Assembly (NCBI RefSeq): GCF_001293465.1
Contig: NZ_JSYZ01000009.1
Location: 77,078-141,077 of the forward strand
Source: Pseudomonas asplenii
GTDB taxonomy: Bacteria > Pseudomonadota > Gammaproteobacteria > Pseudomonadales > Pseudomonadaceae
Direction: 5' to 3'
DNA: 64,000 nucleotides
Below are positions 57,401 through 64,000 of the stretch, piece by piece. The notes beneath the pieces were generated by a model. That model saw only the letters and a program-made list of their open reading frames with translations. It made no database searches and was not told the origin of the DNA. The stretch's first letter is position 1; each line of letters starts with the position of its first letter. Position numbers and translations under genes: made by a program.

Positions 57401-59435
57401 GCTGCAACACCGCCTGCACGTAGTTGGCCAGGCCGCGATGGCTGATCAGCACGCCCTTGGGCTGCCCGGTGGAACCGGAGGTGTAGATGATGTAGGCCGG
57501 CTGCTCGGGATCGACCTGCAGCGCCAGTGCCGAATCGTCCTGGTCGGCCCATTGCTGGGCGACCGGCGCCAGCGCCGGGCACACGCCCAGGCCGGCCGCC
57601 AGGCTATCGCCCGGAGCATGGATCAGCAGCGCCGCTGCACTGTCCTTGAGCAATTGTTGCAGGCGCTCGGCCGGCTGGCGGTTATCCAGCGGCAAGTACA
57701 CCGCACCGGTCTTGAGCACCGCCAGCAAGGTCACCACCCAGTCGACGGAGCGTTCCAGGCACAGTGCAACCACAGCCCCGGCGCCGATACCTTCGGCCAG
57801 CAGCAGACGCGCCAGTTGGTTGGAGCGGCGCTCCAGTTCGTCATAGTCGATCAGTTGCGTACCGCAGCGCAGCGCCGGCTGGCCACGCCCGGCCTGCAGG
57901 CCCTGCTGCCAGAGCGCGAGGAAGTCCGCGCAGGGGAACGGTGCCTGGGCGGCAGCCGGGTGTTCGGCGGCCGCGCCCGGCTGCTCCAGCAGCGGCGCCT
58001 GGGCGGCGCCGACCATCTGCTCCAGCACCTGTTGCCAGGCCCGGGCCAGACGCTCGATCGTGCCGGCCTCGAACAGGTCGGTGGCGTAGGTGAACTCGGC
58101 CTCGATGCCCTCCGGGGCATCGGTGAAATCCAGGGCCAGGTCGAAACGTGCATCGGCCACGCCAATGGCGAATGCCTCGACGCTCAAGGCCGACTGGACC
58201 GGGGCAGCGCTGCTGCGCGCGGCCAGCACGTTCTGGTTGATCTTGACCTGGAACAGCGGGTTGTGGCTCAGGCTGCGTTCCGGTGCCAGGGCATCGACCA
58301 GTTGTTCGAACGGCAGTTCCTGATGGGACTGCGCGCCGCTCACCACCTGCTTGACCTGTTCCAGCAACTGTTCGAGGCTGTCGCGTTCATCCACCTGGAT
58401 GCGCAGCACCTGGGTATTGATGAAGAAGCCGATCAGCCCTTCCAGTTCCTCGCGGTTGCGCCCGGCATTCGGCGCGCCGATGCGAATGTCCGCCTGGCCG
58501 CTGCTGCGCGCCAGCACCACGGCCAGCGCCGCCAGGGCCTGCATGAACACGGTCTGGCCGTTCTGCCGGGCGCGGGCCTTGAGCTGTGCCGAGAGTTGCG
58601 GCGGCAGGTTGGTGCGGACGATGGCCCCCCGATGACTGGCCACCGCCGGACGTTCATGGTCCAGCGGCAGCTCCAGCAGCGGCTGTTCCTCGCCCAGTTG
58701 CCGCTTCCAGTAGGCCAGTTGGCGCTCGCCCTCGCCGGCTTCCAGCCAGGCACGTTGCCAGATCGCGTAGTCGGCGTACTGGATCGGCAACGGCGCCAGC
58801 CCCGCCGGGCTGCCGTTCACCTCGGCCAGGTAGAAGCGGATGAATTCCTGTACCAGCAGCTCGCCCGACCAGCCATCCGAGACGCTGTGGTGCATGCACA
58901 GGGTGAGGACGTGCTCATCCTCGTCCAGGCGCCACAGCCGCACCCGCAGCAACGGCCCCTGCAACAGGTCGAATGGTGTCGCCAGTTCGGCGGCCACCCG
59001 CTCCTGCAGGCGCGCCTCACGGTTTCCGGCAGGTTCCCCGGCGATGTCCACCCGCTGCAGGACGACCTGCGACTCGTCGAGAATCTCCTGGTGGAACTCG
59101 CCTTCGACCGAGACGAAACGGGTGCGCAGGGCTTCATGGCGATGCACCAGCAGGGCCAGCGCGCGGCTCATCGCCGCCTCGTCCAGGGGGCCGCTCAGGC
59201 GCACCGCCATGGGCACGTTGTAGGCGCTGTTGTCCGGGTCCAGTTGCCAGAGGATCAACATCTGCTGCTGGGCGTAGGACAGTGGAATCCGTGCAACGTC
59301 ATGACGGGTTTCGGTGATCGGCAGTAGCCTGAAGCTCTGCCCGCTCTCGCTCATTTTCTGCAGGATCTGGCGGCGCTGTTCCAGCGGCAGGCCGACGAAG
59401 CGCCGGGCAATCCGTTGTGCTGTGGTCTTGTCCAT
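51498..59435 (-). CDS. pvdJ: Pyoverdine NRPS (C-A-T-E-C-A-T), PvdJ-like
   Basis: A 2645-residue synthetase with two modules. Module 1: C (HH at 182), A with code DLTKIGHVGK (Asp), T (Ser1044 in GGDSIL), then an epimerisation domain (HHLVVDG at 1222), so it should add D-Asp. Module 2: a DCL-type condensation domain (NHHILLDAW at 1694, after IYPLSPMQEG), A with code DIWELTADDK, reported for 2,4-diaminobutyrate in Pseudomonas NRPSs, and T (Ser2575). Its ATG is one base after the preceding NRPS stop. No hydroxylase domain is embedded, so any Asp hydroxylation needs a separate enzyme. The pvdJ symbol is positional. Confidence 0.9.
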   Translation of the reverse strand: MDKTTAQRIARRFVGLPLEQRRQILQKMSESGQSFRLLPITETRHDVARIPLSYAQQQMLILWQLDPDNSAYNVPMAVRLSGPLDEAAMSRALALLVHRHEALRTRFVSVEGEFHQEILDESQVVLQRVDIAGEPAGNREARLQERVAAELATPFDLLQGPLLRVRLWRLDEDEHVLTLCMHHSVSDGWSGELLVQEFIRFYLAEVNGSPAGLAPLPIQYADYAIWQRAWLEAGEGERQLAYWKRQLGEEQPLLELPLDHERPAVASHRGAIVRTNLPPQLSAQLKARARQNGQTVFMQALAALAVVLARSSGQADIRIGAPNAGRNREELEGLIGFFINTQVLRIQVDERDSLEQLLEQVKQVVSGAQSHQELPFEQLVDALAPERSLSHNPLFQVKINQNVLAARSSAAPVQSALSVEAFAIGVADARFDLALDFTDAPEGIEAEFTYATDLFEAGTIERLARAWQQVLEQMVGAAQAPLLEQPGAAAEHPAAAQAPFPCADFLALWQQGLQAGRGQPALRCGTQLIDYDELERRSNQLARLLLAEGIGAGAVVALCLERSVDWVVTLLAVLKTGAVYLPLDNRQPAERLQQLLKDSAAALLIHAPGDSLAAGLGVCPALAPVAQQWADQDDSALALQVDPEQPAYIIYTSGSTGQPKGVLISHRGLANYVQAVLQRLQLAPGASLALVSTVAADLGHTQLFGALASGRLLHLMSHEHAFDPDSFAAYMHEHQVDVLKIVPSHLQGLLQAARAADVLPRQLLILGGEASSWALIEQVRQLAPDCRIINHYGPTETTVGILTHEVRERLDGCRTVPVGQPLANDRAQVLDAYLNPVAERVPGELYLGGAGLALGYLGQAALTAERFVPDPAAQQGERLYRAGDRARWVDGRVEYLGRADDQVKIRGYRVEPGEVAQLLLGLDGVAEAVVLALPLESDATRLQLVAYCVATQGLTLQGEALRQQLQAGLPEYLVPAHIVVLERLPLTANGKLDKRALPVPGATQQRYVAPMGEIEEKLAAVWADVLKLERVGSTDNFFELGGDSILSLQIIARAKRQGLKLSPKQLFEKQTIAQLATVAKLIEKKTAVEAPQQVSGEQPLLPIQVRFFETAIPERHHWNQSVLLKARETLQAAHVERALATLVEQHDGLRLSFEAQADGWRARYRLEQPAGMLWVRDLSSTAELAALLDEAQRSLNLTQGPLLRAVLVNLPAGGQRLLLVIHHLVVDGVSWRVLLEDLQSAYVAIAQGQAPALAARGSSLKTWAEHLHQHAQSPLMEQELAYWQEQLRGVSDALPCDRPEGGQQRRHAASVQTRLGSELTRQLLQQAPAAYRTQINDLLLTALARVIGRWTGQPDTLIRLEGHGREDLFDGLDLSRTSGWFSTLYPVRLSPEDSLGGSIMAIKEQLRAVPNKGIGYGLLRYLGTPAARQALQGLAEGSIVFNYLGQVEQGVDKDNGLFQLAGEDSGQGQDAAAPLGSLISINGQVQDGELALHWEFSREVFDTSTLQRLADEYARELEALIVHCAAGAGQGVTPSDFPLVRLSREQLQRLPVAAQDIADIYPLSPMQEGLLLHTLREAGSGIYLMQYCYLIDHDIDRQAFTRAWRTVVERHEVLRTSFCWDVGDTLVQIVRRTVAPDIRFMDWQGVDAADYEARLNAELSAELQQGFDLAGEVPFRLRLIQLGPQRYGFVLSNHHILLDAWCRMGIVAEFFELYAAEVEGRAMQLPLPPRYRDFIAWLQGHDEQVSTTFWERELAGFEQPTALPFDRLISRDAGTSSTGDCLTRLGSEQTQQLSRIAQSSQLTLNTLVQAAWSVVLHRYSGERDVLFGVTVSGRPVELPEMQATVGLFINSIPLRVRIPGAHDPQTVKAWLQGVQAHNLELREHEHLHLVTIQGRSEVGKGQALFDSLFVFENAPIEDSIGEQADSLKIESGSSRTHTNYPLTVVIYPGSSLGLHLSYDQRLFEQATVERLLGDLREVLQAFAEGIDRDFQDLVATLQAPLALGRDTDDAPGADLDQGYAQLFRRTVQRVPQQVAATCQGQGWTYAELDRHSDRLAVALQASGVVADDLVAVLGERGLPLLGMVVAGFKAGAGYLGLDPSLPAQRLADILSLSGSRVLVCSSACRALAEQLLARIDEAARPRLLVWEQVLEQPASAALPAALPAITARHLAYVIFTSGSTGLPKGVMVEQGGMLNNQLSKVPYLGLTEQDVIAQTASQSFDISVWQLLTAALCGARVEIVPSVIVQDPAALLRHVEQTGITVLEVVPALIQGLLDQPVARLASLRYLLTTGEAMAPALAERWLRQYPDIPLINAYGPAECSDDVALHRVQLQDRERAYLPIGLDTDHNRLSVLNDLLEPMPERATGELHIAGLGVGRGYLGDPKRTALSFVPNPFGQTPGERLYRTGDLVRRRAADGVLEYVGRTDYQVKIRGFRIELGEIEVRLQQHAAVREAVVVDIDGPGGRQLAAYLVPRDSGWTADDVPALRDGLKAHLREHLPEYMVPTHLVVLERMPLTANGKLDRRALPKPDASQLQHRYVAPQTEQERQLADIWADVLKVERVGMDDHFFELGGHSLLVMQVMVRIRDQLQIEVSLNELFELPVLADFSRAVRQKTGQSGQAQDELAKSLAALKRLTAEEIDNLIA

Positions 59436-59436
59436 C

Positions 59437-62400
59437 TCAGGCCTCCGCCATTTCGTTCATCATGCGTTCGATGTCGGACAGCCCGTCATCGGTCAAGGCC
59501 AGGCCCGCGTCTTCAAATGCTTGGGAAAATTCGTTCAATTGCGGTTTCTCGAAAATAAGTCGCAGAGGAATGTCGATGCCAAGACCCGAATGAATCCTGG
59601 AGATCACCTGGGCCGCCAGCAGGGAATGGCCGCCCAGCTCGAAGAAGTTGTCGTGCAGGCCCACCCGCTCGACCTGCAGCACCTCGGCCCAGATCGCCGC
59701 CAGTTGCTGCTCACGCTCGCTGCGTGGGGCCACATAGTCCTGCTGCCAGAGACTCGGGTCCGGCTTGGGCAGGGCCTTGCGATCGAGCTTACCGTTGGGG
59801 GTCATGGGCATCTGCGCCAGCACCAGTAGGTGCGCCGGGACCATGTAGTCCGGCAGGCCGGCCTTGAGGTAGTCGCGCAATTGCCCGCGCAGAACCTGCT
59901 GGGTGGCCGCGTCGGCCAGGGCCAGCGCCGGGTCGTTGGGCACCAGGTAGGCCGCCAGCTGCTTGCCCGACGGCCCGTCGATGTCGATCACCAGGGCCTC
60001 GCGCACCTGCACATGCTCCTGCAGGCGCGCCTCGATCTCGCCCAGCTCGATGCGGAAGCCACGGATCTTCACCTGGTGGTCGATACGCCCCACGTACTCG
60101 ATCAGGCCCTCGTCGCGATAACGGGTGACATCGCCGGTGCGGTACAGCCGACCACCACCCTGCTCGTCGAACGGGTCCGGGATGAAGCGTTCGGCGGTCA
60201 GCGCCGGACGCTGGTGGTAACCACGAGCCAACAGCGCTCCGCCGATCAGCAGTTCGCCACTGCCGCCCTGCACCGCCGGATTGAACGCCGCGTCGAGGAT
60301 GTACATGCGCCGTGCGCCCAGTGGTCGGCCGATCGGCATCAGCACCGGCCGGGGCAACTCGCCGCGCACGTAGGGCCCGCACTCCAGGTAACTGGCGGTA
60401 ATGGTGGTTTCGGTCGGGCCATAGGTGTTGAGCAGGCGGATAGGTTCGAGGCCTGCCTGCTTCCACAGGCCGATGCCCTCGGCCGGCATCGCCTCGCCGG
60501 TGGCGCTGACCTGGCGCAGCGCACCGAAGTCACGCAACCCCAGGCGACAGAAGTCCTGGGCCAGCAGGTACCAGTAGGCGGTGCTCAGGTCGGCCACGGT
60601 GATGCCCGAACGCAGCACCTCGCGCTGGAAGGTGGTGCTGTCCCAGACCTCGTTGCCACGCACCACCACACCCGCCCCACGGCACAGGGCCGGGAACAGT
60701 TGCTCGACGAAACCGTCGAAGTTCAGGGTGGAGAACAGCAGCACGCGGTCCTGCGGCACCAGGCGGAAGTACTCGATGGCCACCTGGCAGTGGGCGCTCA
60801 GGGCGTGGTGTTCGATGGCCACGCCCTTGGGCTTGCCGGTGGAACCGGAGGTATAGATCACATAGGCCAGGTTGTGCAGTTGGGCCGGGCTCGCCAGCGG
60901 CTGCTCGTCGTAACCCTGCAGCCAGTCCCCGGCCTGGTCCAGGCACAGCACCGGCAACCCCGCCGGCAGCGGCAACCGCGCCAGCAGCGGGCTGTGGCTG
61001 AGCAGCAGGCGAATGTCGCTGTCCTGCATCATGTAGGCCAGGCGATCCTCGGGGAATTCCGGGTCCAGGGGCACATAGGCGCCGCCGGCCTTGAGGATCG
61101 CCAGCAGCCCAACCACCATGTCCAGCCCGCGATCGACCGCGATACCCACCGCCACTTCCGGGCCGACGCCCATGTCCCGCAGCTTGCGGGCCAGGCGGTT
61201 GGCCTGGCCTTCCAGTTCGCGATAGCTCAACTGCTGCTCGCCAAAAACCAGCGCCACCGCCTCGGGAGTGCGTTTTGCCTGGGCCTCGATCAGTTGGTGC
61301 ACGCACTGCTCGGCCGGGTAATGACCCTCGATCCGGCTCCAGTCCTGCAACACCCGCTGCGTTTCCCGGACATCGAGCAGCGGCAGTTCGGCGACCGCCT
61401 GCTCCACACCATCACTGACAAGGGCCTGCAACAGGTTGCGCCAATGGCCGGCCAGGCGCTCGATGGTGCCCGCGTCGAACAGCGCGGTGGCATAGGTCAG
61501 CGATGCGCGCAGGCCCTCCTCGCTTTCGAAGGTGTCCAGGGTCAGGTCGAACTGGGCGGTATGGCTGCCGCTGTCCAGTGCCTCGACCTCGAGGCCCGGC
61601 AAGGGTCGCACCGCGCCCTTGAGTTCGGTCTGGTGGTTGTACATCACCTGGAACAGCGGGCTGTGGCTCAGGCTGCGCTCCGGCTGCAGGGCCTGCACCA
61701 GGTGCTCGAAGGGCAGGTCCTGGTGAGCCTGGGCACCCAGAACCGCCTGCCTGACCTGCTGCAGCAACTGGTCGAAGCGGGTATGCAGGTCGAACTCGGC
61801 ACGCAGTACCTGGGTGTTGACGAAGAAGCCGATCAGCCCTTCGGTTTCCACCCGGCCGCGGTTGGCCACCGGCACGCCGACGCGAATGTCGTTCTGCCCC
61901 GAATGCCGATGCAGCACGGCCTGGAACGAGGCCAGCAGCAACATGAACAGGGTCACGCCCTGCTGCCGGGCGATGCCCTTGAGCCCCTGGACCAGCGCAC
62001 GATCCAGTTCGACCTGGGTACGGGCACCGGCATGGCTCTGCAACGATGGCCGTGGCCGATCGGTCGGCAGTTCCAGCACCGGCTGCTCACTGCCCAGCTG
62101 ATCGCTCCAGTAGGCCAGTTGCCGGGCCTGCTCGCCAGCTTCCATCCAGTCGCGCTGCCAGTGGGCATAGTCGGCGTACTGGAAGGGCAACGGCTTGGGT
62201 TGCGGCCGTTGGCCCTGGCTGAAGGCCACATAGGCCTCGATCAGCTCATCGACCATGATCGGCATCGACCAGCCGTCGGAGACGATATGGTGCAGGGTCA
62301 CCACCAGCACATGGCGTTCGTCGCCAAGGCGCAGCAGCCGGGCACGCAGCAACGGCCCCTGCTGCAGGTCGAAGGGTGTCAGCACTTCACGGTCGATGCG

Positions 62401-64000
62401 TGTCATCAGGGCCGCGGCATCGATATCGCCCAGCACCTCGACCGGCAGATCGAAGGCCGCTGCCGGATGCACCACCTGGACTGCCTCGCCATCGCGTTGG
62501 GCAAAGGTGGTGCGCAGGCTCTCGTGCCGCTCGACCAGCGCCTCGAAACTGCGGCGCAGCGCCTGCGGGTCGAGGCGACCGTTCAGGGCCAGGGCGGCCG
62601 GAATGTGATAGGCGCTGTTGTCCGGCTCCAGTTGCCAGAGGAACCACTGGCGCTGCTGGGCATAGGACAGCCGCAAAGGCGTCTGGCGATCGACGGCGAC
62701 AAACGCCGGCGCAGAGGTGCCGCCCCCCTGCCCGGCACTCTCGGCGAAAGCGGCCAGGTCACGGGTCTCGAACAGGCTGCGCAGTTCCACGTCGATACCC
62801 AGCACCTGCCGTGCCCGGGCGATCACCTGGGTCGCCAGCAGCGAGTGACCGCCGAGTTCGAAGAAGTTGTCGCCCAGCCCCACCCGTTCGACCTTGAGCA
62901 CTTCGCTCCAGATCGCCGCCAGTTGCTGCTCCAGCAGGCTGCGCGGCGCGACATAGGCCTGCTGCAACAGCGCGGTGTCGGGAGCCGGCAGGGCCTTGCG
63001 GTCGAGCTTGCCGTTGGCGGTCAATGGCAAGGCCGGCAACAGCATCAGGTGGGCCGGGACCATGTAGTCGGCCAGATGCCGTTTCAGGTAGTCGCGCAGC
63101 GTCCCTCGCCACGCGGCCTGGCGCTCGGCATCGGCCAGCAGGGTCGCATCGCTCGGTACCAGGTAGGCCGCCAGTTGTCCGTCCAGGGCCAGCACCGCGG
63201 CCTCGCGGACCTGATCATGCCCCTGCAACCGCGCTTCGATTTCCCCCAGCTCGATGCGGAAGCCGCGGATCTTGACCTGCTGGTCGCGGCGGCCGATATA
63301 GTCGACCACCCCGTCGCTGCGCAGGCGTGCCAGGTCGCCGGTGCGATACAGCCGCCCTCCCTGCGGATCGAAAGGGTTGGCGACGAAACGCGTGGCCGTC
63401 AGCCCCGCCTGGTTCAGGTAACCACGCGCCAGGCCGGCACCGGCGACATACAGCTCGCCGATGCAACCCGGCGGTGTCAGGTTCAGGGCATCATCCAGCA
63501 GGTACCAGGACAGGTCGACGATCGGCTCGCCGATCGGGCTGCCCGCCGACTGGTCGAGGTCGGCCAGCGACAACGGCCGGTAGGTCACGTGCACGGTGGT
63601 TTCGGTGATGCCGTACATGTTGACCAGGGTCGGCGCGCGCTCGCCAAAACGTTCGAACCAGGGGCGCAGGCTCTGCACCTCCAGGGCTTCGCCACCGAAG
63701 ATCACCTGGCGCAGCGCCAGTTCGCGCGGCGACGCCAGCGCCACCGCCATCAGCGACTTGAAGGCCGAGGGGGTCTGGTTGAGCACCGTCACTTGCTCGT
63801 CGCACAGCAATGCATGGAAGGCCTCGGGCGAACGGCTGACCGCGTACGGCACCACCACCAGCCGGCCACCATGGAGCAGGGCGCCGAAGATTTCCCAGAC
63901 CGAAAAATCGAAGGCGTAGGAGTGGAACAGCGTCCAGCTGTCCTGGCTGTCGAAGCCGAACCAGTGCCGGGTGGCGTCGAACAGGCGCAGCACGTTGCTG
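59437..64000 (-). CDS. pvdI: Pyoverdine NRPS, 5' truncated at window edge, PvdI-like
   Basis: The last 1520 residues of an NRPS whose start lies beyond 64000; the window begins inside an adenylation domain. That domain has code DFWNIGMVHK (Thr), followed by T (GGHSL, serine codon 62842-62844). Then come an LCL-type C domain (HHIVSDG at about 62292), an A domain with code DGEDSTTITK, and a terminal T (serine codon 59623-59625). The second code shares the acidic pair of Lys-activating pockets but ends IT like some formyl-hydroxyornithine pockets, so it is basic-residue-like and uncertain. There is no E domain. The stop is separated from pvdJ by one base, so the genes are co-translated. The pvdI name is positional. 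Confidence 0.88.
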   Translation of the reverse strand, partial: SNVLRLFDATRHWFGFDSQDSWTLFHSYAFDFSVWEIFGALLHGGRLVVVPYAVSRSPEAFHALLCDEQVTVLNQTPSAFKSLMAVALASPRELALRQVIFGGEALEVQSLRPWFERFGERAPTLVNMYGITETTVHVTYRPLSLADLDQSAGSPIGEPIVDLSWYLLDDALNLTPPGCIGELYVAGAGLARGYLNQAGLTATRFVANPFDPQGGRLYRTGDLARLRSDGVVDYIGRRDQQVKIRGFRIELGEIEARLQGHDQVREAAVLALDGQLAAYLVPSDATLLADAERQAAWRGTLRDYLKRHLADYMVPAHLMLLPALPLTANGKLDRKALPAPDTALLQQAYVAPRSLLEQQLAAIWSEVLKVERVGLGDNFFELGGHSLLATQVIARARQVLGIDVELRSLFETRDLAAFAESAGQGGGTSAPAFVAVDRQTPLRLSYAQQRQWFLWQLEPDNSAYHIPAALALNGRLDPQALRRSFEALVERHESLRTTFAQRDGEAVQVVHPAAAFDLPVEVLGDIDAAALMTRIDREVLTPFDLQQGPLLRARLLRLGDERHVLVVTLHHIVSDGWSMPIMVDELIEAYVAFSQGQRPQPKPLPFQYADYAHWQRDWMEAGEQARQLAYWSDQLGSEQPVLELPTDRPRPSLQSHAGARTQVELDRALVQGLKGIARQQGVTLFMLLLASFQAVLHRHSGQNDIRVGVPVANRGRVETEGLIGFFVNTQVLRAEFDLHTRFDQLLQQVRQAVLGAQAHQDLPFEHLVQALQPERSLSHSPLFQVMYNHQTELKGAVRPLPGLEVEALDSGSHTAQFDLTLDTFESEEGLRASLTYATALFDAGTIERLAGHWRNLLQALVSDGVEQAVAELPLLDVRETQRVLQDWSRIEGHYPAEQCVHQLIEAQAKRTPEAVALVFGEQQLSYRELEGQANRLARKLRDMGVGPEVAVGIAVDRGLDMVVGLLAILKAGGAYVPLDPEFPEDRLAYMMQDSDIRLLLSHSPLLARLPLPAGLPVLCLDQAGDWLQGYDEQPLASPAQLHNLAYVIYTSGSTGKPKGVAIEHHALSAHCQVAIEYFRLVPQDRVLLFSTLNFDGFVEQLFPALCRGAGVVVRGNEVWDSTTFQREVLRSGITVADLSTAYWYLLAQDFCRLGLRDFGALRQVSATGEAMPAEGIGLWKQAGLEPIRLLNTYGPTETTITASYLECGPYVRGELPRPVLMPIGRPLGARRMYILDAAFNPAVQGGSGELLIGGALLARGYHQRPALTAERFIPDPFDEQGGGRLYRTGDVTRYRDEGLIEYVGRIDHQVKIRGFRIELGEIEARLQEHVQVREALVIDIDGPSGKQLAAYLVPNDPALALADAATQQVLRGQLRDYLKAGLPDYMVPAHLLVLAQMPMTPNGKLDRKALPKPDPSLWQQDYVAPRSEREQQLAAIWAEVLQVERVGLHDNFFELGGHSLLAAQVISRIHSGLGIDIPLRLIFEKPQLNEFSQAFEDAGLALTDDGLSDIERMMNEMAEA

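Noticed and set aside
51405-59327. Long plus-strand open frames opposite pvdJ
   Set aside because: Same antisense artefact; the translations mirror NRPS repeats and lack recognisable motifs or start signals.

Overview
The window looks like chromosomal DNA of a fluorescent Pseudomonas, most likely the P. fluorescens complex. It is GC-rich with strong third-position GC bias, carries Pseudomonas-type REP repeats, and holds about 39 kb of a pyoverdine (pvd) locus whose gene order follows P. aeruginosa PAO1: fpvI, pvdR-pvdT-opmQ, pvdP, pvdM-pvdN-pvdO, pvdE, fpvA, then the side-chain NRPS genes. No tRNA, rRNA, CRISPR array, insertion sequence or prophage was recognised.

1-25.2 kb is mixed flank. 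A sulfide/persulfide detoxification operon (MBL-fold hydrolase, sulfide:quinone oxidoreductase, TauE/SafE exporter) is followed by a 2OG-type oxygenase and an AhpD-like protein divergent from a MocR regulator. A lower-GC, two-gene ATPase + TOPRIM-like module at 6.1-8.05 kb is a candidate anti-phage system. Next come a FecI/FecR/TonB-receptor cell-surface signalling unit, an MscS channel with a cyclic-nucleotide-binding domain, a pirin, an RND efflux pair preceded by tandem direct repeats, an aldo/keto reductase, an orphan NarL-type response regulator and an mgtA-mgtC magnesium operon.

25.2-40.6 kb holds pyoverdine regulation, periplasmic maturation, export and uptake. FpvI (ECF sigma) has a Fur-box-like site upstream. 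PvdRT-OpmQ is the export and recycling pump. PvdP, PvdM, PvdN and PvdO mature the peptide in the periplasm, PvdE exports the precursor across the inner membrane, and FpvA imports ferripyoverdine. Five PvdS-type promoters (TAAAT, 16 bases, CGT) were read by eye before pvdR, pvdP, pvdM, pvdE and fpvA. Two genes found in the PAO1 cluster are missing here: fpvR beside fpvI and pvdF between pvdO and pvdE.

40.9-64 kb, all on the minus strand, holds three NRPS genes; the first runs off the right edge. In transcription order the visible modules read Thr - basic residue (Lys-like code) - D-Asp (epimerised) - Dab - Thr - Gly - Gly - thioesterase. No adenylation domain has a clear hydroxyornithine code and the last module is not hydroxyornithine. 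This suggests a pyoverdine without a C-terminal cyclo-hydroxyornithine, possibly using hydroxyaspartate as an iron ligand. Residue assignments come from binding-pocket codes read by eye and are inferences.
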